DNA of 9,218 nt from a bacterium (GTDB taxonomy: Bacteria > Bacteroidota > Ignavibacteria > Kapaibacteriales > UBA961). A program made the position numbers and the translations under genes. Below, in pieces: positions 1 to 7,084 of the stretch. The notes under the pieces are model-generated. The model searched no databases. It was not told the DNA's origin and was given only the letters and a program-made list of their open reading frames with translations. The stretch's first letter is position 1; every line of letters begins with the position of its first letter. Location: positions 1 to 9,218 of the forward strand of contig JALHLL010000142.1 of assembly GCA_022844575.1 (NCBI GenBank), in the 5' to 3' direction.

Positions 1-764
1 TTAAAGTATTGTGCATACACCGATTTGGTTACTTCTAAGTTGATATCGTTACCAATTAAATCCATGAGTTCAAATGGTCCCATTTTAAAGCCCCATTCTT
101 TCATACATTTATCAATTACGTTTTGTTCGGCGATGCCCTCAGTTGCTATTCTCATTGCCTCGTTATAATAATTTCTGGCAACCCTATTCACTATAAAACC
201 CGGTACATCACGTGCTATAACGGGTGTTTTACCTAAATTTTTTACAAATTGAATTGTCGCTTCAATGTTTTTTTCATCGGTCTTATTTCCCCTGATGATC
301 TCAACAAGTTTCATGAGATTGGCAGGGTTGAAGAAATGCAACCCGATAAAATTTTCCGGCGATTTACATTTACTTGCAAGAACATTAATAGATAGGGAAG
401 ACGTATTGCTTGCGAGAATGGCACTCTCCTTCAGTCCATTCGATTCAATACTCTTGATCAGTTGTTCCTTGATTTCCAAATTTTCTACTATCGCTTCAAT
501 GATAATGTCACAATTTGCTGCAAAATCGACAGTTTCCTTAGCTGAGTGTAATAAGGATTTTGCTTGTGTAACCTTATCGGAAGATAGTTTTCCCTTTTCG
601 TAAGACTTGTCAAGTTGAGAGTGAATGTATGCAATACTTTTCTCCAAAAAGGCACTGTCCACATCGTAAAGAAATGTTGTATATCCCGATTGAATGCAAG
701 CGAGTGCTATTCCTCTACCCATAGTCCCTGCACCGCAGATGCCTACCGTATTGATTGTATTCAT
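1..764 (-). CDS. 3-hydroxyacyl-CoA dehydrogenase (3-hydroxybutyryl-CoA dehydrogenase type), 3' end cut by window edge
   Basis: NAD-dependent oxidation of L-3-hydroxyacyl-CoA to 3-ketoacyl-CoA (beta-oxidation, or the reverse step of butyrate/PHB-type metabolism), expected in the cytoplasm. I translated 254 codons from the ATG at 762-764 and met no stop before the left edge. Visible landmarks: Rossmann dinucleotide motif GAGTMGRG at residues 11-18, with D34 ending the second strand; ASNTSS at 118-123, containing the family's active-site serine; GLHFFNP at 141-147 with the catalytic histidine H143; E155 as its likely acid partner; and PGFIVNR at 188-194 with catalytic-site N193. The helical C-terminal domain follows, with GPFELMDLIGND near residues 230-241. 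Single-domain members are about 280 residues, so perhaps 30-40 residues are missing, or more if it is a longer fused form. It starts 19 bp after the stop of the preceding gene, so the two may be co-transcribed. No strong Shine-Dalgarno is visible, which is usual in this phylum. Family assignment is firm; chain-length preference and pathway direction cannot be read from sequence. Confidence 0.95.
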   Translation of the reverse strand, partial: MNTINTVGICGAGTMGRGIALACIQSGYTTFLYDVDSAFLEKSIAYIHSQLDKSYEKGKLSSDKVTQAKSLLHSAKETVDFAANCDIIIEAIVENLEIKEQLIKSIESNGLKESAILASNTSSLSINVLASKCKSPENFIGLHFFNPANLMKLVEIIRGNKTDEKNIEATIQFVKNLGKTPVIARDVPGFIVNRVARNYYNEAMRIATEGIAEQNVIDKCMKEWGFKMGPFELMDLIGNDINLEVTKSVYAQYF

Positions 765-783
765 AATTGTAATCTCTATAAAT

Positions 784-1362
784 TCACTTTTCCAAACGGC
801 AAACATACAAAAAACGAACATCCTTCAACCATCGGAGGGGTTTTCCATCCAATGGGAAAATAACTGACATTGGTTGAAAAGCAGAAAGGATATCAGTAGT
901 AACATTTGCAAAAGGCAGAAACAATCTGCGTACTACAATTCCATCCAGCATGCCCTTTAATTGTTCAGTATCTTTTGTTTGTATTTTGATTGTATCGCCG
1001 GTTTTCATTATAGTTTTTCTGATAAGTATAAGGGCGGGGAGTGGGGAAACATCGGGGCTTATATCGGCGAGGGAAAAAGATTGCCTTGTACTATCAGATG
1101 ACTCTGCGATGAAAACAAGTCGGTTTTGAGCTTTAATATCAATACTGCTGATATGGTTCTTTAGTACATCATTAAGATTGATTGCCTCAAATTGACCTAT
1201 AGATTTTTTCTTCTTAGTCAAAAATTCGGTGGTTAAAACACCTTCTACTACAGATAAGGATTTCTCATCAATTGAAATTCTTTTTAGAACCGTTAATTGC
1301 TGCGTATATGCCTGAAGAAAAGGTATTATACACATAATCAAAGTAATTACTTTCTGTCTCAT
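784..1362 (-). CDS. Secreted or periplasmic protein, oxidoreductase molybdopterin-binding-like fold, probably without cofactor
   Basis: A 192-residue protein. Residues 1-21 form a Sec signal peptide (MRQK, a hydrophobic core, then a QAYTQQ-type end), so the mature protein should be exported. The rest is not a standard annotated enzyme, but several segments in order resemble small stand-alone members of the sulfite-oxidase-type molybdopterin-binding fold (Oxidored_molyb): FEAINLNDVL at 58-67; a strand around RLVFIAESSD at 81-90; FSLADISPD at 96-104, matching the family's FxLAELDP; LILI at 111-114; and the ending FPLDGKPLRWLKDVRFLYV at 169-187, matching the family's P-RW-V-x-V pattern. The Mo-coordinating cysteine of true sulfite oxidases is not seen: the only cysteines are C11, in the signal peptide, and C188, near the C-terminus. 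If the fold is right it may therefore be a cofactor-less relative. The ATG at 1362 sits directly before the signal peptide. Fold assignment is inference from motif order; function unknown. Confidence 0.6.
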   Translation of the reverse strand: MRQKVITLIMCIIPFLQAYTQQLTVLKRISIDEKSLSVVEGVLTTEFLTKKKKSIGQFEAINLNDVLKNHISSIDIKAQNRLVFIAESSDSTRQSFSLADISPDVSPLPALILIRKTIMKTGDTIKIQTKDTEQLKGMLDGIVVRRLFLPFANVTTDILSAFQPMSVIFPLDGKPLRWLKDVRFLYVCRLEK

Positions 1363-1402
1363 AATAGTATAAACTAAGTCATTACTCTAAGTCATATGTC
1401 AA
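1363..1402 (-). promoter_or_regulatory. Candidate promoter for the 784-1362 gene
   Basis: On the minus strand TTGACA lies at 1402-1397 and TAGTTTAT at 1376-1369. There are 20 bases between the two elements, or 23 counted from TTG alone. This resembles the Bacteroidota housekeeping promoter (TTG, 17-23 bases, TAnnTTTG), with the last two positions of the -7 element mismatched. The -7 element ends six bases from the ATG, so a transcript from it would be nearly leaderless. In AT-rich DNA such matches are common, so this is only a candidate. Confidence 0.25.
1374..1395. repeat. 9-bp direct repeat CTAAGTCAT, two copies 13 bp apart
   Basis: CTAAGTCAT occurs at 1374-1382 and again at 1387-1395 in the short gap between genes A and 784-1362. 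Both copies lie between, or touch, the candidate -33 and -7 elements on the minus strand, a position where a regulator could bind. The 13-bp period is a little over one helical turn. It may equally be chance in AT-rich DNA. Confidence 0.35.
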
Positions 1403-1422
1403 TGTAATTAATACATGTAAAA

Positions 1423-4359
1423 TTACTTTATTACAATGAATTTTCGTGATACATTAAGCGAACTGATCATGTACACTCCTGCCGGTAATCCGGCAACATC
1501 TATTTCTATACTATTTGTATAAATAACGGATTTAACATTAAAGGAATAACCTAATGAATTTGTTATTACAAAATTCTCAAATTCCTTATCAACATATATA
1601 TAATCCGATGAAGGATTAGGATAAATATCGTTATACTCTATAGAGTCGTACTCATCACCGACAGAACTTACTACCGTGTTATCACCGGGTAATGTAAGAT
1701 TAGTCAAAACAGCACCCGAACATCCATTAACAGCACCATCGGGTAAAAATTCCTTATTTGTACCTCGTCCGCCGCCTACAATACTCAATTGAAGCGAAGG
1801 GGGAATTTGTGGGGCTGTGAATGCAATAAGACCACCACCACCACCACCGCCGGGACCATCTTTATGGTCGGTAAGCGAACCACCTGCACCGCCTTTTACA
1901 TCAATATTTAAAGTATTGGTAAATTTTCGACAATCAATTATAATGCTTCCTCCGGCACCACCGCCACCAACACCGTCATACGCTGAGTTTGCAGATGATG
2001 ACCCTCTTGATGCAATTATCCGATTATTGTTCGTTACTATTTCATTTGCTTGAATAATAACGATTCCACCTCCACTACCACCATCAGTGCCTGAAAGTTC
2101 ATTCGAATGACCGGCACCACCTCCACCACCTAAAAATACTTTATTTTCTGAAGTTGTAATAGCATAACCACCTATACCTTGAGCCTGATTCCTTTGACCA
2201 TTATAACTCAACCACCCGTAGCCGCCCATACCTCCACAACCAATATTACTTCCGCCACCTCCACCGGCATTGTGATTGTTTCCGCCACCGCCGCCTGAAG
2301 CCGCTGCCCCTCTACCTGCTCTATTCGCCTGATTATTCCAACCGAATATTCCTTCACCTTTTCGACTATATCGTGTTGAATCAACCATTGCGACAAAGTC
2401 GCCGATATGCTGAAGTGAGTTTACAAAAGAATTTGCTTTTACACCTCCTCGGAACCCTTTTCCCGATACATCAATAAATGAATTGAGAACTAATGTTCCG
2501 TTTACAGAAAACGCTAAAACTCCCCCGAGTTCGCCATCCCATACCTTGCATGAAAGGGGCGAGTTCACTGTGTAATTATCAAATTCTGGAACCCTGATTA
2601 GCTGAACTTTATGAGATGGTGTATATTGTTTTTGAAGCGGTTTCGCGAAGATGACTTTACTATCCGTTATAGATGCAATCCGTGCAAACTCATAATTTCC
2701 GCAGTTGTTTAAGCTAAGAATAGTACCGTATTCGTTGCTGTTTTGCTGATTAATATCAGCACCTTGCATTTGTATTATAAGTACCTTGTCTCCTTCGCAA
2801 AGACCAATTGAATTTTCTATTGATACAGAACCCTCTGAAGATTGTATTTGCAATACCTTATAATAAGTATTGGGCAGTCCTATAGGTTGATTTTTTCTAT
2901 CGCAGGGTTCGGGTGTTACCACATTTATTTTCTCAAACCGCATGCCTCCGACATATCCATAAGATACTGCTTCCCCATAGCCATACACATAAACACCTAT
3001 CGGACTGGAACACGATACATCATGGGTTACTGCTTCTACTTCAATTGTAGTATGTGAATATATGGTTCCGGCAATTGGCGAAAACTGTGAAGAGGGGACT
3101 TTATTATTATCAAGAGAAACGGAATCTATCGCCCGTGTTGGTGTTATTAAAGTTACATAGTGTTTTTGATATTCTTTATTCGAAACTCGGTATATATCCG
3201 GACAAATGAACTTACATGATTGTATATATTGCTCTACGGGTGGAAGCACCATCATATACGGGTCGCTTATTGGCGGTGGGGGAATACCAGAACCGGATGT
3301 TTTTCTGTAATACACAACCATAATCGGCTTATTGCTCGATACATAGGTAACGCCACTTACAAGAAACTCTGAAAAAGAGCCCGAATTAATCTGGCGTACC
3401 TCAATTCCGTTTATGTTGATGACTGTAGAATCAAAACCGGCATATACTCTGTAAAAGTCACTCCCCTCAATTATTTCATTCGGTACAGACTGTGCGGGTA
3501 TTACAAATGCATCTTTACCCCAAGTTTCGGTACTCGGCATTTGTTCGAATAGTATGTCGCGCGAACCATTTATTGATAAACTATGAGGTATTAAAGCTCG
3601 TTGATGACCGCTGAAAACCGCGATAGGTTTTTCGCATTTGATAATTGTTCCCGATAAATCCGATTCGCTTTCAGGTATTTTAGTATCGGCTTGAACCAAA
3701 TATGATTCTCCGCTTTGCAATTCGATTTCAAATTCGTCATTATCGCCTCGTGCGGTTGCGCATGAAGGAATAATGCTAATCTTTGAGTCGTTTTGTGTTG
3801 CTATAATAACAAACTGAGAGGGAGTAATACTAGGTAAATTTTCAGGTATATCCGTATTGTACGCTGCAACTACATAATGCAAGCCGAGTGCATCTGTCGG
3901 TAACACTAAGGTTGCATCTGTTGTCGTTTGAGCATGACTTGCAGCATAAACGGTTATATCCTCGGTCGAGGTGATATGAAAACCTTTTTTACTTCTTTGC
4001 TGATCTTCCCTTTTTACATACGGATAATCACCACTATAATTAATACCATTTACTTCATACTCTTTCCATGAATAACCGACCGTATATACTTTGTTAATAT
4101 CATTAACTATTATTTTTCTAGTATTGGGAATACCTTGCGCGTTTGTTGCAACTATAGTTACCTCTGTATTCTTTTGTGATGCTATGAATACATAGAGTGA
4201 ATCTAAGAAAACATCAGACAGATTCTGTTGCTCATTATGAAAATTCGGGGGAAAAGTAAGCCAAAAATCCTTACCTTGATTATCTTTTATTACCTGTGAT
4301 TTTGCACAAAAAATTGTACAAATAAATAAGGATGCGTAGATAATATTTTTTATGTTCAT
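1423..4359 (-). CDS. Secreted IgGFc-binding-domain protein with glycine-rich module and T9SS sorting tail (gene A)
   Basis: A 978-residue protein expected to be exported by Sec and then through the type IX secretion system to the surface or medium. Order: signal peptide about 1-22 (hydrophobic core ending FCAKSQ); IgGFc-binding-protein N-terminal-like region about 25-476, opening with GKDFWLTFPPNF at 29-40, containing FHITSTEDITVYA at 127-139, and closing with VYVYGYGEAVSYGYVGGM at 456-473, which is typical of that family; pre-domain about 500-600 with GDKVLIIQMQGAD at 523-535 and a KVQLIRVPEF strand at 584-593; glycine-rich module about 600-890, with CKVWDG, SGKGFRGG, GGGGGSNIGCGGMGGYGW and a run of seven glycines at 837-843; T9SS tail about 910-978 starting IYPNPSSDY at 912-920 and ending in GVY and FIVIK strands. 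It starts 28 bp after gene B, so the two probably form an operon. The IgGFc family is linked to adhesion or mucin-type proteins in animals; the bacterial ligand is unknown. The adhesin role is inference. Confidence 0.9.
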   Translation of the reverse strand: MNIKNIIYASLFICTIFCAKSQVIKDNQGKDFWLTFPPNFHNEQQNLSDVFLDSLYVFIASQKNTEVTIVATNAQGIPNTRKIIVNDINKVYTVGYSWKEYEVNGINYSGDYPYVKREDQQRSKKGFHITSTEDITVYAASHAQTTTDATLVLPTDALGLHYVVAAYNTDIPENLPSITPSQFVIIATQNDSKISIIPSCATARGDNDEFEIELQSGESYLVQADTKIPESESDLSGTIIKCEKPIAVFSGHQRALIPHSLSINGSRDILFEQMPSTETWGKDAFVIPAQSVPNEIIEGSDFYRVYAGFDSTVININGIEVRQINSGSFSEFLVSGVTYVSSNKPIMVVYYRKTSGSGIPPPPISDPYMMVLPPVEQYIQSCKFICPDIYRVSNKEYQKHYVTLITPTRAIDSVSLDNNKVPSSQFSPIAGTIYSHTTIEVEAVTHDVSCSSPIGVYVYGYGEAVSYGYVGGMRFEKINVVTPEPCDRKNQPIGLPNTYYKVLQIQSSEGSVSIENSIGLCEGDKVLIIQMQGADINQQNSNEYGTILSLNNCGNYEFARIASITDSKVIFAKPLQKQYTPSHKVQLIRVPEFDNYTVNSPLSCKVWDGELGGVLAFSVNGTLVLNSFIDVSGKGFRGGVKANSFVNSLQHIGDFVAMVDSTRYSRKGEGIFGWNNQANRAGRGAAASGGGGGNNHNAGGGGGSNIGCGGMGGYGWLSYNGQRNQAQGIGGYAITTSENKVFLGGGGGAGHSNELSGTDGGSGGGIVIIQANEIVTNNNRIIASRGSSSANSAYDGVGGGGAGGSIIIDCRKFTNTLNIDVKGGAGGSLTDHKDGPGGGGGGGLIAFTAPQIPPSLQLSIVGGGRGTNKEFLPDGAVNGCSGAVLTNLTLPGDNTVVSSVGDEYDSIEYNDIYPNPSSDYIYVDKEFENFVITNSLGYSFNVKSVIYTNSIEIDVAGLPAGVYMISSLNVSRKFIVIK
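1831..1851 (-). repeat. Triplet run coding for seven glycines in gene A
   Basis: On the plus strand this reads ACC six times followed by GCC; on the coding strand it is one GGC followed by six GGT codons, giving Gly837-843 after the DHKDGP motif. It is a 3-bp microsatellite inside a conserved protein motif, so slippage would change glycine number without shifting frame. Confidence 0.85.
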
Positions 4360-4387
4360 AGAGCAGCAAATTCATAAAAATGACAAA

Positions 4388-7084
4388 TCACCTCTTAACT
4401 ACAAAGGAGGAAGTCTTTTGATTATCTCTGATAAAATAGACACCGTTTTGAAGCGATGAAACGTTAAACGTAACAGAGAGTTGATTTTCGGTGAAAGGTA
4501 GTTTAAGAATGTTTCCAATACTATCGAACATGGTTAGGTTATTCACAGTAACTGTTGTAACCGTAACGAAATCGGAAGCCGGATTAGGGTAGAGGAATCC
4601 CTTGGATGTTTCATATTCATTATTATAAATATCGCCGATTTGGGTTGTATCGACAAGACGTTCTTGTTCGGCTTGTACATATTCCGAGCAGTCCTCATTA
4701 AGACAGTCTTTAATAAAACGATTACCCTCTTTCGAATTGTCCGAACCATCAATAATTTTAACATTTTCGACAATAACACCATGGCAACCGGCTATAGCTT
4801 TATTATCATCGAATACAGTGGCAGCAATGCCATTTACCCCACCATTATTAGTAACAATAATATTAATATTAGGTTTTGTAAGTAAAACAGTACCACCGCC
4901 GCCGCCGCCGCCGCTTCCTGCACCCGGAGCGTCGGGCTTGGAAATAACATTGTTACCTCCATTTCCACCACTGGTATATACATACATTTCCTGATTTAGC
5001 TCTTCAATATCTAAACAGATACAACCACCGGCTCCTCCGCCGCCCGAACCGTCCAATGAACCGTCATCACCATTCATGCCATTGGCAGATATTGAAAAAT
5101 CACCCACGAGTAGATTCTTAGCTGATATAAAAATAATTCCGCCACCGTTTCCACCATTTCCTGTCTCGTTATCATCAGTATGACCTGAACCTCCACCTCC
5201 GCCCATAAATACCCGTTTCCCATTGTATTCGAGAGGACTTCCTCCCTTACTTACAAGGTTGTCAAGAAGAGAAAATTCGGAAACCCAGCCGATACCTCCA
5301 TTGCCACCACATGAAATATTGGCACCACCGGCACCTCCTGTATTGTTCGATAAGCCTGCACCACCGCCATTGCCTATTGCAGCTTTAGATGCTTGTTTAT
5401 CGCTAAATATTATGCCCTCGCCTGATGTTGTTGTCTCAGCAGCAGAATGTACGTAATCGAAGGACTGATCAACAAACAGCACGGAATTCTCTTTATCTAA
5501 AGAGTTGTGGCCTCCTCTGAATCCTTTTCCGTTCACATTGATATTAGCATTCATAGAAACTGTACCATATGCCTTAAACGCAAGAACGCCACCGGTTTCA
5601 CCATCCCATGGTTTGCAAGTGAGTTCTCCGTTTACTACAACATCACTATATTCGGGAACAAGTATTAGTTGAACTTTACTCGATACAGAGTAGGGGAGAG
5701 TCAACTGTCTTTCTAAGGCAATTACATTTCCATTAATGTTAGTAACTCGTCCAAATTCATGGTTACCGGCATTGCGATAATCAATAACACGATCGACTTT
5801 GCTTGTAATACTATAATTAGCTTCAGCGCCCTGCATTTGCATAATTAAAACCTTATCGCCGACTGAAAATCCTTCGGTATTTTTTACTTTTATCTGCGAG
5901 GTATGTTTTCCTAAAAGTTGGGTTACGGGGGTATATGTATTTATGATACCTGAAATTGTAGGTGTTTCGTCCAATATTTCAATCGAGCTTAGAAATTTAT
6001 CGTCAACACCTGAAATTACAAGAACTCTCGGCTTTATAACTTTACCATTTTTCATGATAGGCATTGAAACTGCTTTGGCATTCTTACGAGCAAAAAGCAT
6101 TTCTGGACCATTTTGTTGTTTACCATCTTTTATTGAAATTACATCGGTCGTTTTTGATGATTTACTACTCCAAGTTTTTAATCCTCCACCGGTTATAAGT
6201 GTTTTCTCATCCAACTGTACTATCCAGTGATAATGCCGGCCCTCGCTCATATTGCCGATAGTTCCGAATTTACCGTCTTTTTCAAGAACTACTTCAGTGA
6301 GCCAGTCATTACCACTCTTCTCGTTTTTCCCCCCAGAGAAGGCAATTGCCCCATTGAATAGTTTTGTATAAACCATAGACGTAGTGGAAATTGGCAATGT
6401 GTCTATCTTTATCCATATTTCATTTTTTTCATCAAACATCATAACATCGGATGTCTGGGTACTGCTGTGACCTCCCGACCTACCGGCAAAAACCACACTT
6501 TTCGCATTGGATGTTATATCTGACATTCCGTTATTTATAAGAAACGGTAATGGGGCAGTCTGGCGTGATTTACCAGTTCTGATATCGAAAATTTCGGAAG
6601 AGCTGATAGTTGTTTGGTTTGAATCTCTACCACCGACTATTAATACTGAGTATGGGCTGATCAAAACAGCAGTATGTTGCATTCGTGGTTCAACCATATT
6701 ACCAACTTTACGCCAGGAGTTTGTACGCGGCGAGTAACATTCTATATCTGAAATAGTTTTGTCTTCAGTGAACCCTCCGAAAACATAAATGTTTGAGTCT
6801 TTATCAATAACACTAGGGAAGTCAGTTCTATTATTAAGCATAGACGGACCATTATAGACAATGCCTTTTGCTACATCAATAATCTCACATGTATTAGTTG
6901 TCGCATTGTTGGGGATACGTCCACCCATAACTAATAACTTATCATTCGACAGAGATTGTATTTCATATCTCCATCTACTTTGATTGAGATTACCGAACAA
7001 TCTCCATGAATACGTCTTTTGTGCTAATGTGTTTGAGGATGCAAGGCACAATAAAGCTAATATAAAAACACTTAAAATTTTCAT
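4388..7084 (-). CDS. Secreted Kelch-repeat protein with glycine-rich module and T9SS sorting tail (gene B)
   Basis: An 898-residue protein. Signal peptide 1-22 (hydrophobic core, then SNTLAQ). A Kelch-type beta-propeller spans about 30-375: six clear blades each carry a hydrophobic strand ending in a glycine pair, at LLVMGGR 50-56, IYVFGGF 79-85 region, VLIVGGR 147-153, VVFAGR 197-202, AIAFSGG 246-252 and TLITGGG 295-301, with a possible seventh at VLVISGV 354-360. Linked to it are the pre-domain (GDKVLIMQMQGAE, 409-421; KVQLILVPEY, 470-479), the glycine-rich module (about 488-775, with CKPWDG, NGKGFRGG, CGGNGGIGW and seven glycines at 725-731), an acidic linker with two extra cysteines (C794 and C799, about 780-828), and a T9SS tail from LYPNPASDF at 831-839 to SSFVVKR at the end. 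No catalytic signature is seen in the propeller, so a binding role is likely. Start chosen at the ATG directly before the signal peptide; no strong ribosome-binding site. Gene A follows after 28 bp. Confidence 0.9.
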   Translation of the reverse strand: MKILSVFILALLCLASSNTLAQKTYSWRLFGNLNQSRWRYEIQSLSNDKLLVMGGRIPNNATTNTCEIIDVAKGIVYNGPSMLNNRTDFPSVIDKDSNIYVFGGFTEDKTISDIECYSPRTNSWRKVGNMVEPRMQHTAVLISPYSVLIVGGRDSNQTTISSSEIFDIRTGKSRQTAPLPFLINNGMSDITSNAKSVVFAGRSGGHSSTQTSDVMMFDEKNEIWIKIDTLPISTTSMVYTKLFNGAIAFSGGKNEKSGNDWLTEVVLEKDGKFGTIGNMSEGRHYHWIVQLDEKTLITGGGLKTWSSKSSKTTDVISIKDGKQQNGPEMLFARKNAKAVSMPIMKNGKVIKPRVLVISGVDDKFLSSIEILDETPTISGIINTYTPVTQLLGKHTSQIKVKNTEGFSVGDKVLIMQMQGAEANYSITSKVDRVIDYRNAGNHEFGRVTNINGNVIALERQLTLPYSVSSKVQLILVPEYSDVVVNGELTCKPWDGETGGVLAFKAYGTVSMNANINVNGKGFRGGHNSLDKENSVLFVDQSFDYVHSAAETTTSGEGIIFSDKQASKAAIGNGGGAGLSNNTGGAGGANISCGGNGGIGWVSEFSLLDNLVSKGGSPLEYNGKRVFMGGGGGSGHTDDNETGNGGNGGGIIFISAKNLLVGDFSISANGMNGDDGSLDGSGGGGAGGCICLDIEELNQEMYVYTSGGNGGNNVISKPDAPGAGSGGGGGGGTVLLTKPNINIIVTNNGGVNGIAATVFDDNKAIAGCHGVIVENVKIIDGSDNSKEGNRFIKDCLNEDCSEYVQAEQERLVDTTQIGDIYNNEYETSKGFLYPNPASDFVTVTTVTVNNLTMFDSIGNILKLPFTENQLSVTFNVSSLQNGVYFIRDNQKTSSFVVKR
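4892..4912 (-). repeat. Triplet run coding for seven glycines in gene B
   Basis: The coding strand has five GGC codons then two GGT codons for Gly725-731. The pattern of five GGC followed by GGT is the same as in gene C and unlike gene A, although all three encode exactly seven glycines at the corresponding place. Confidence 0.85.

Noticed and set aside
265..603. 112-codon plus-strand frame
   Set aside because: It lies opposite the 3-hydroxyacyl-CoA dehydrogenase, whose catalytic motifs are unambiguous in the other strand.
1404..1426. AT-rich hairpin GTAATT/AATTAC around TACATGTA at the stop of gene A, considered as a terminator
   Set aside because: The stem is weak and there is no T-run after it in the direction of transcription.
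1831..1851. Regular triplet arrays as a CRISPR or tandem repeat array
   Set aside because: They are short in-frame glycine codon runs without spacers or a repeat-spacer structure.
1817..2053. Proline-rich open frame on the plus strand opposite gene A
   Set aside because: It is the antisense of the glycine codon runs (GGN read as CCN); the same kind of shadow occurs opposite genes B (4737-4994, 5223-5456) and C (8577-8768). The minus-strand genes have clear domains, signal peptides and tails.
5960..6997. Kelch propeller as a galactose oxidase-type enzyme
   Set aside because: I saw no copper-ligand arrangement typical of that enzyme; the blades look like a plain Kelch binding propeller.
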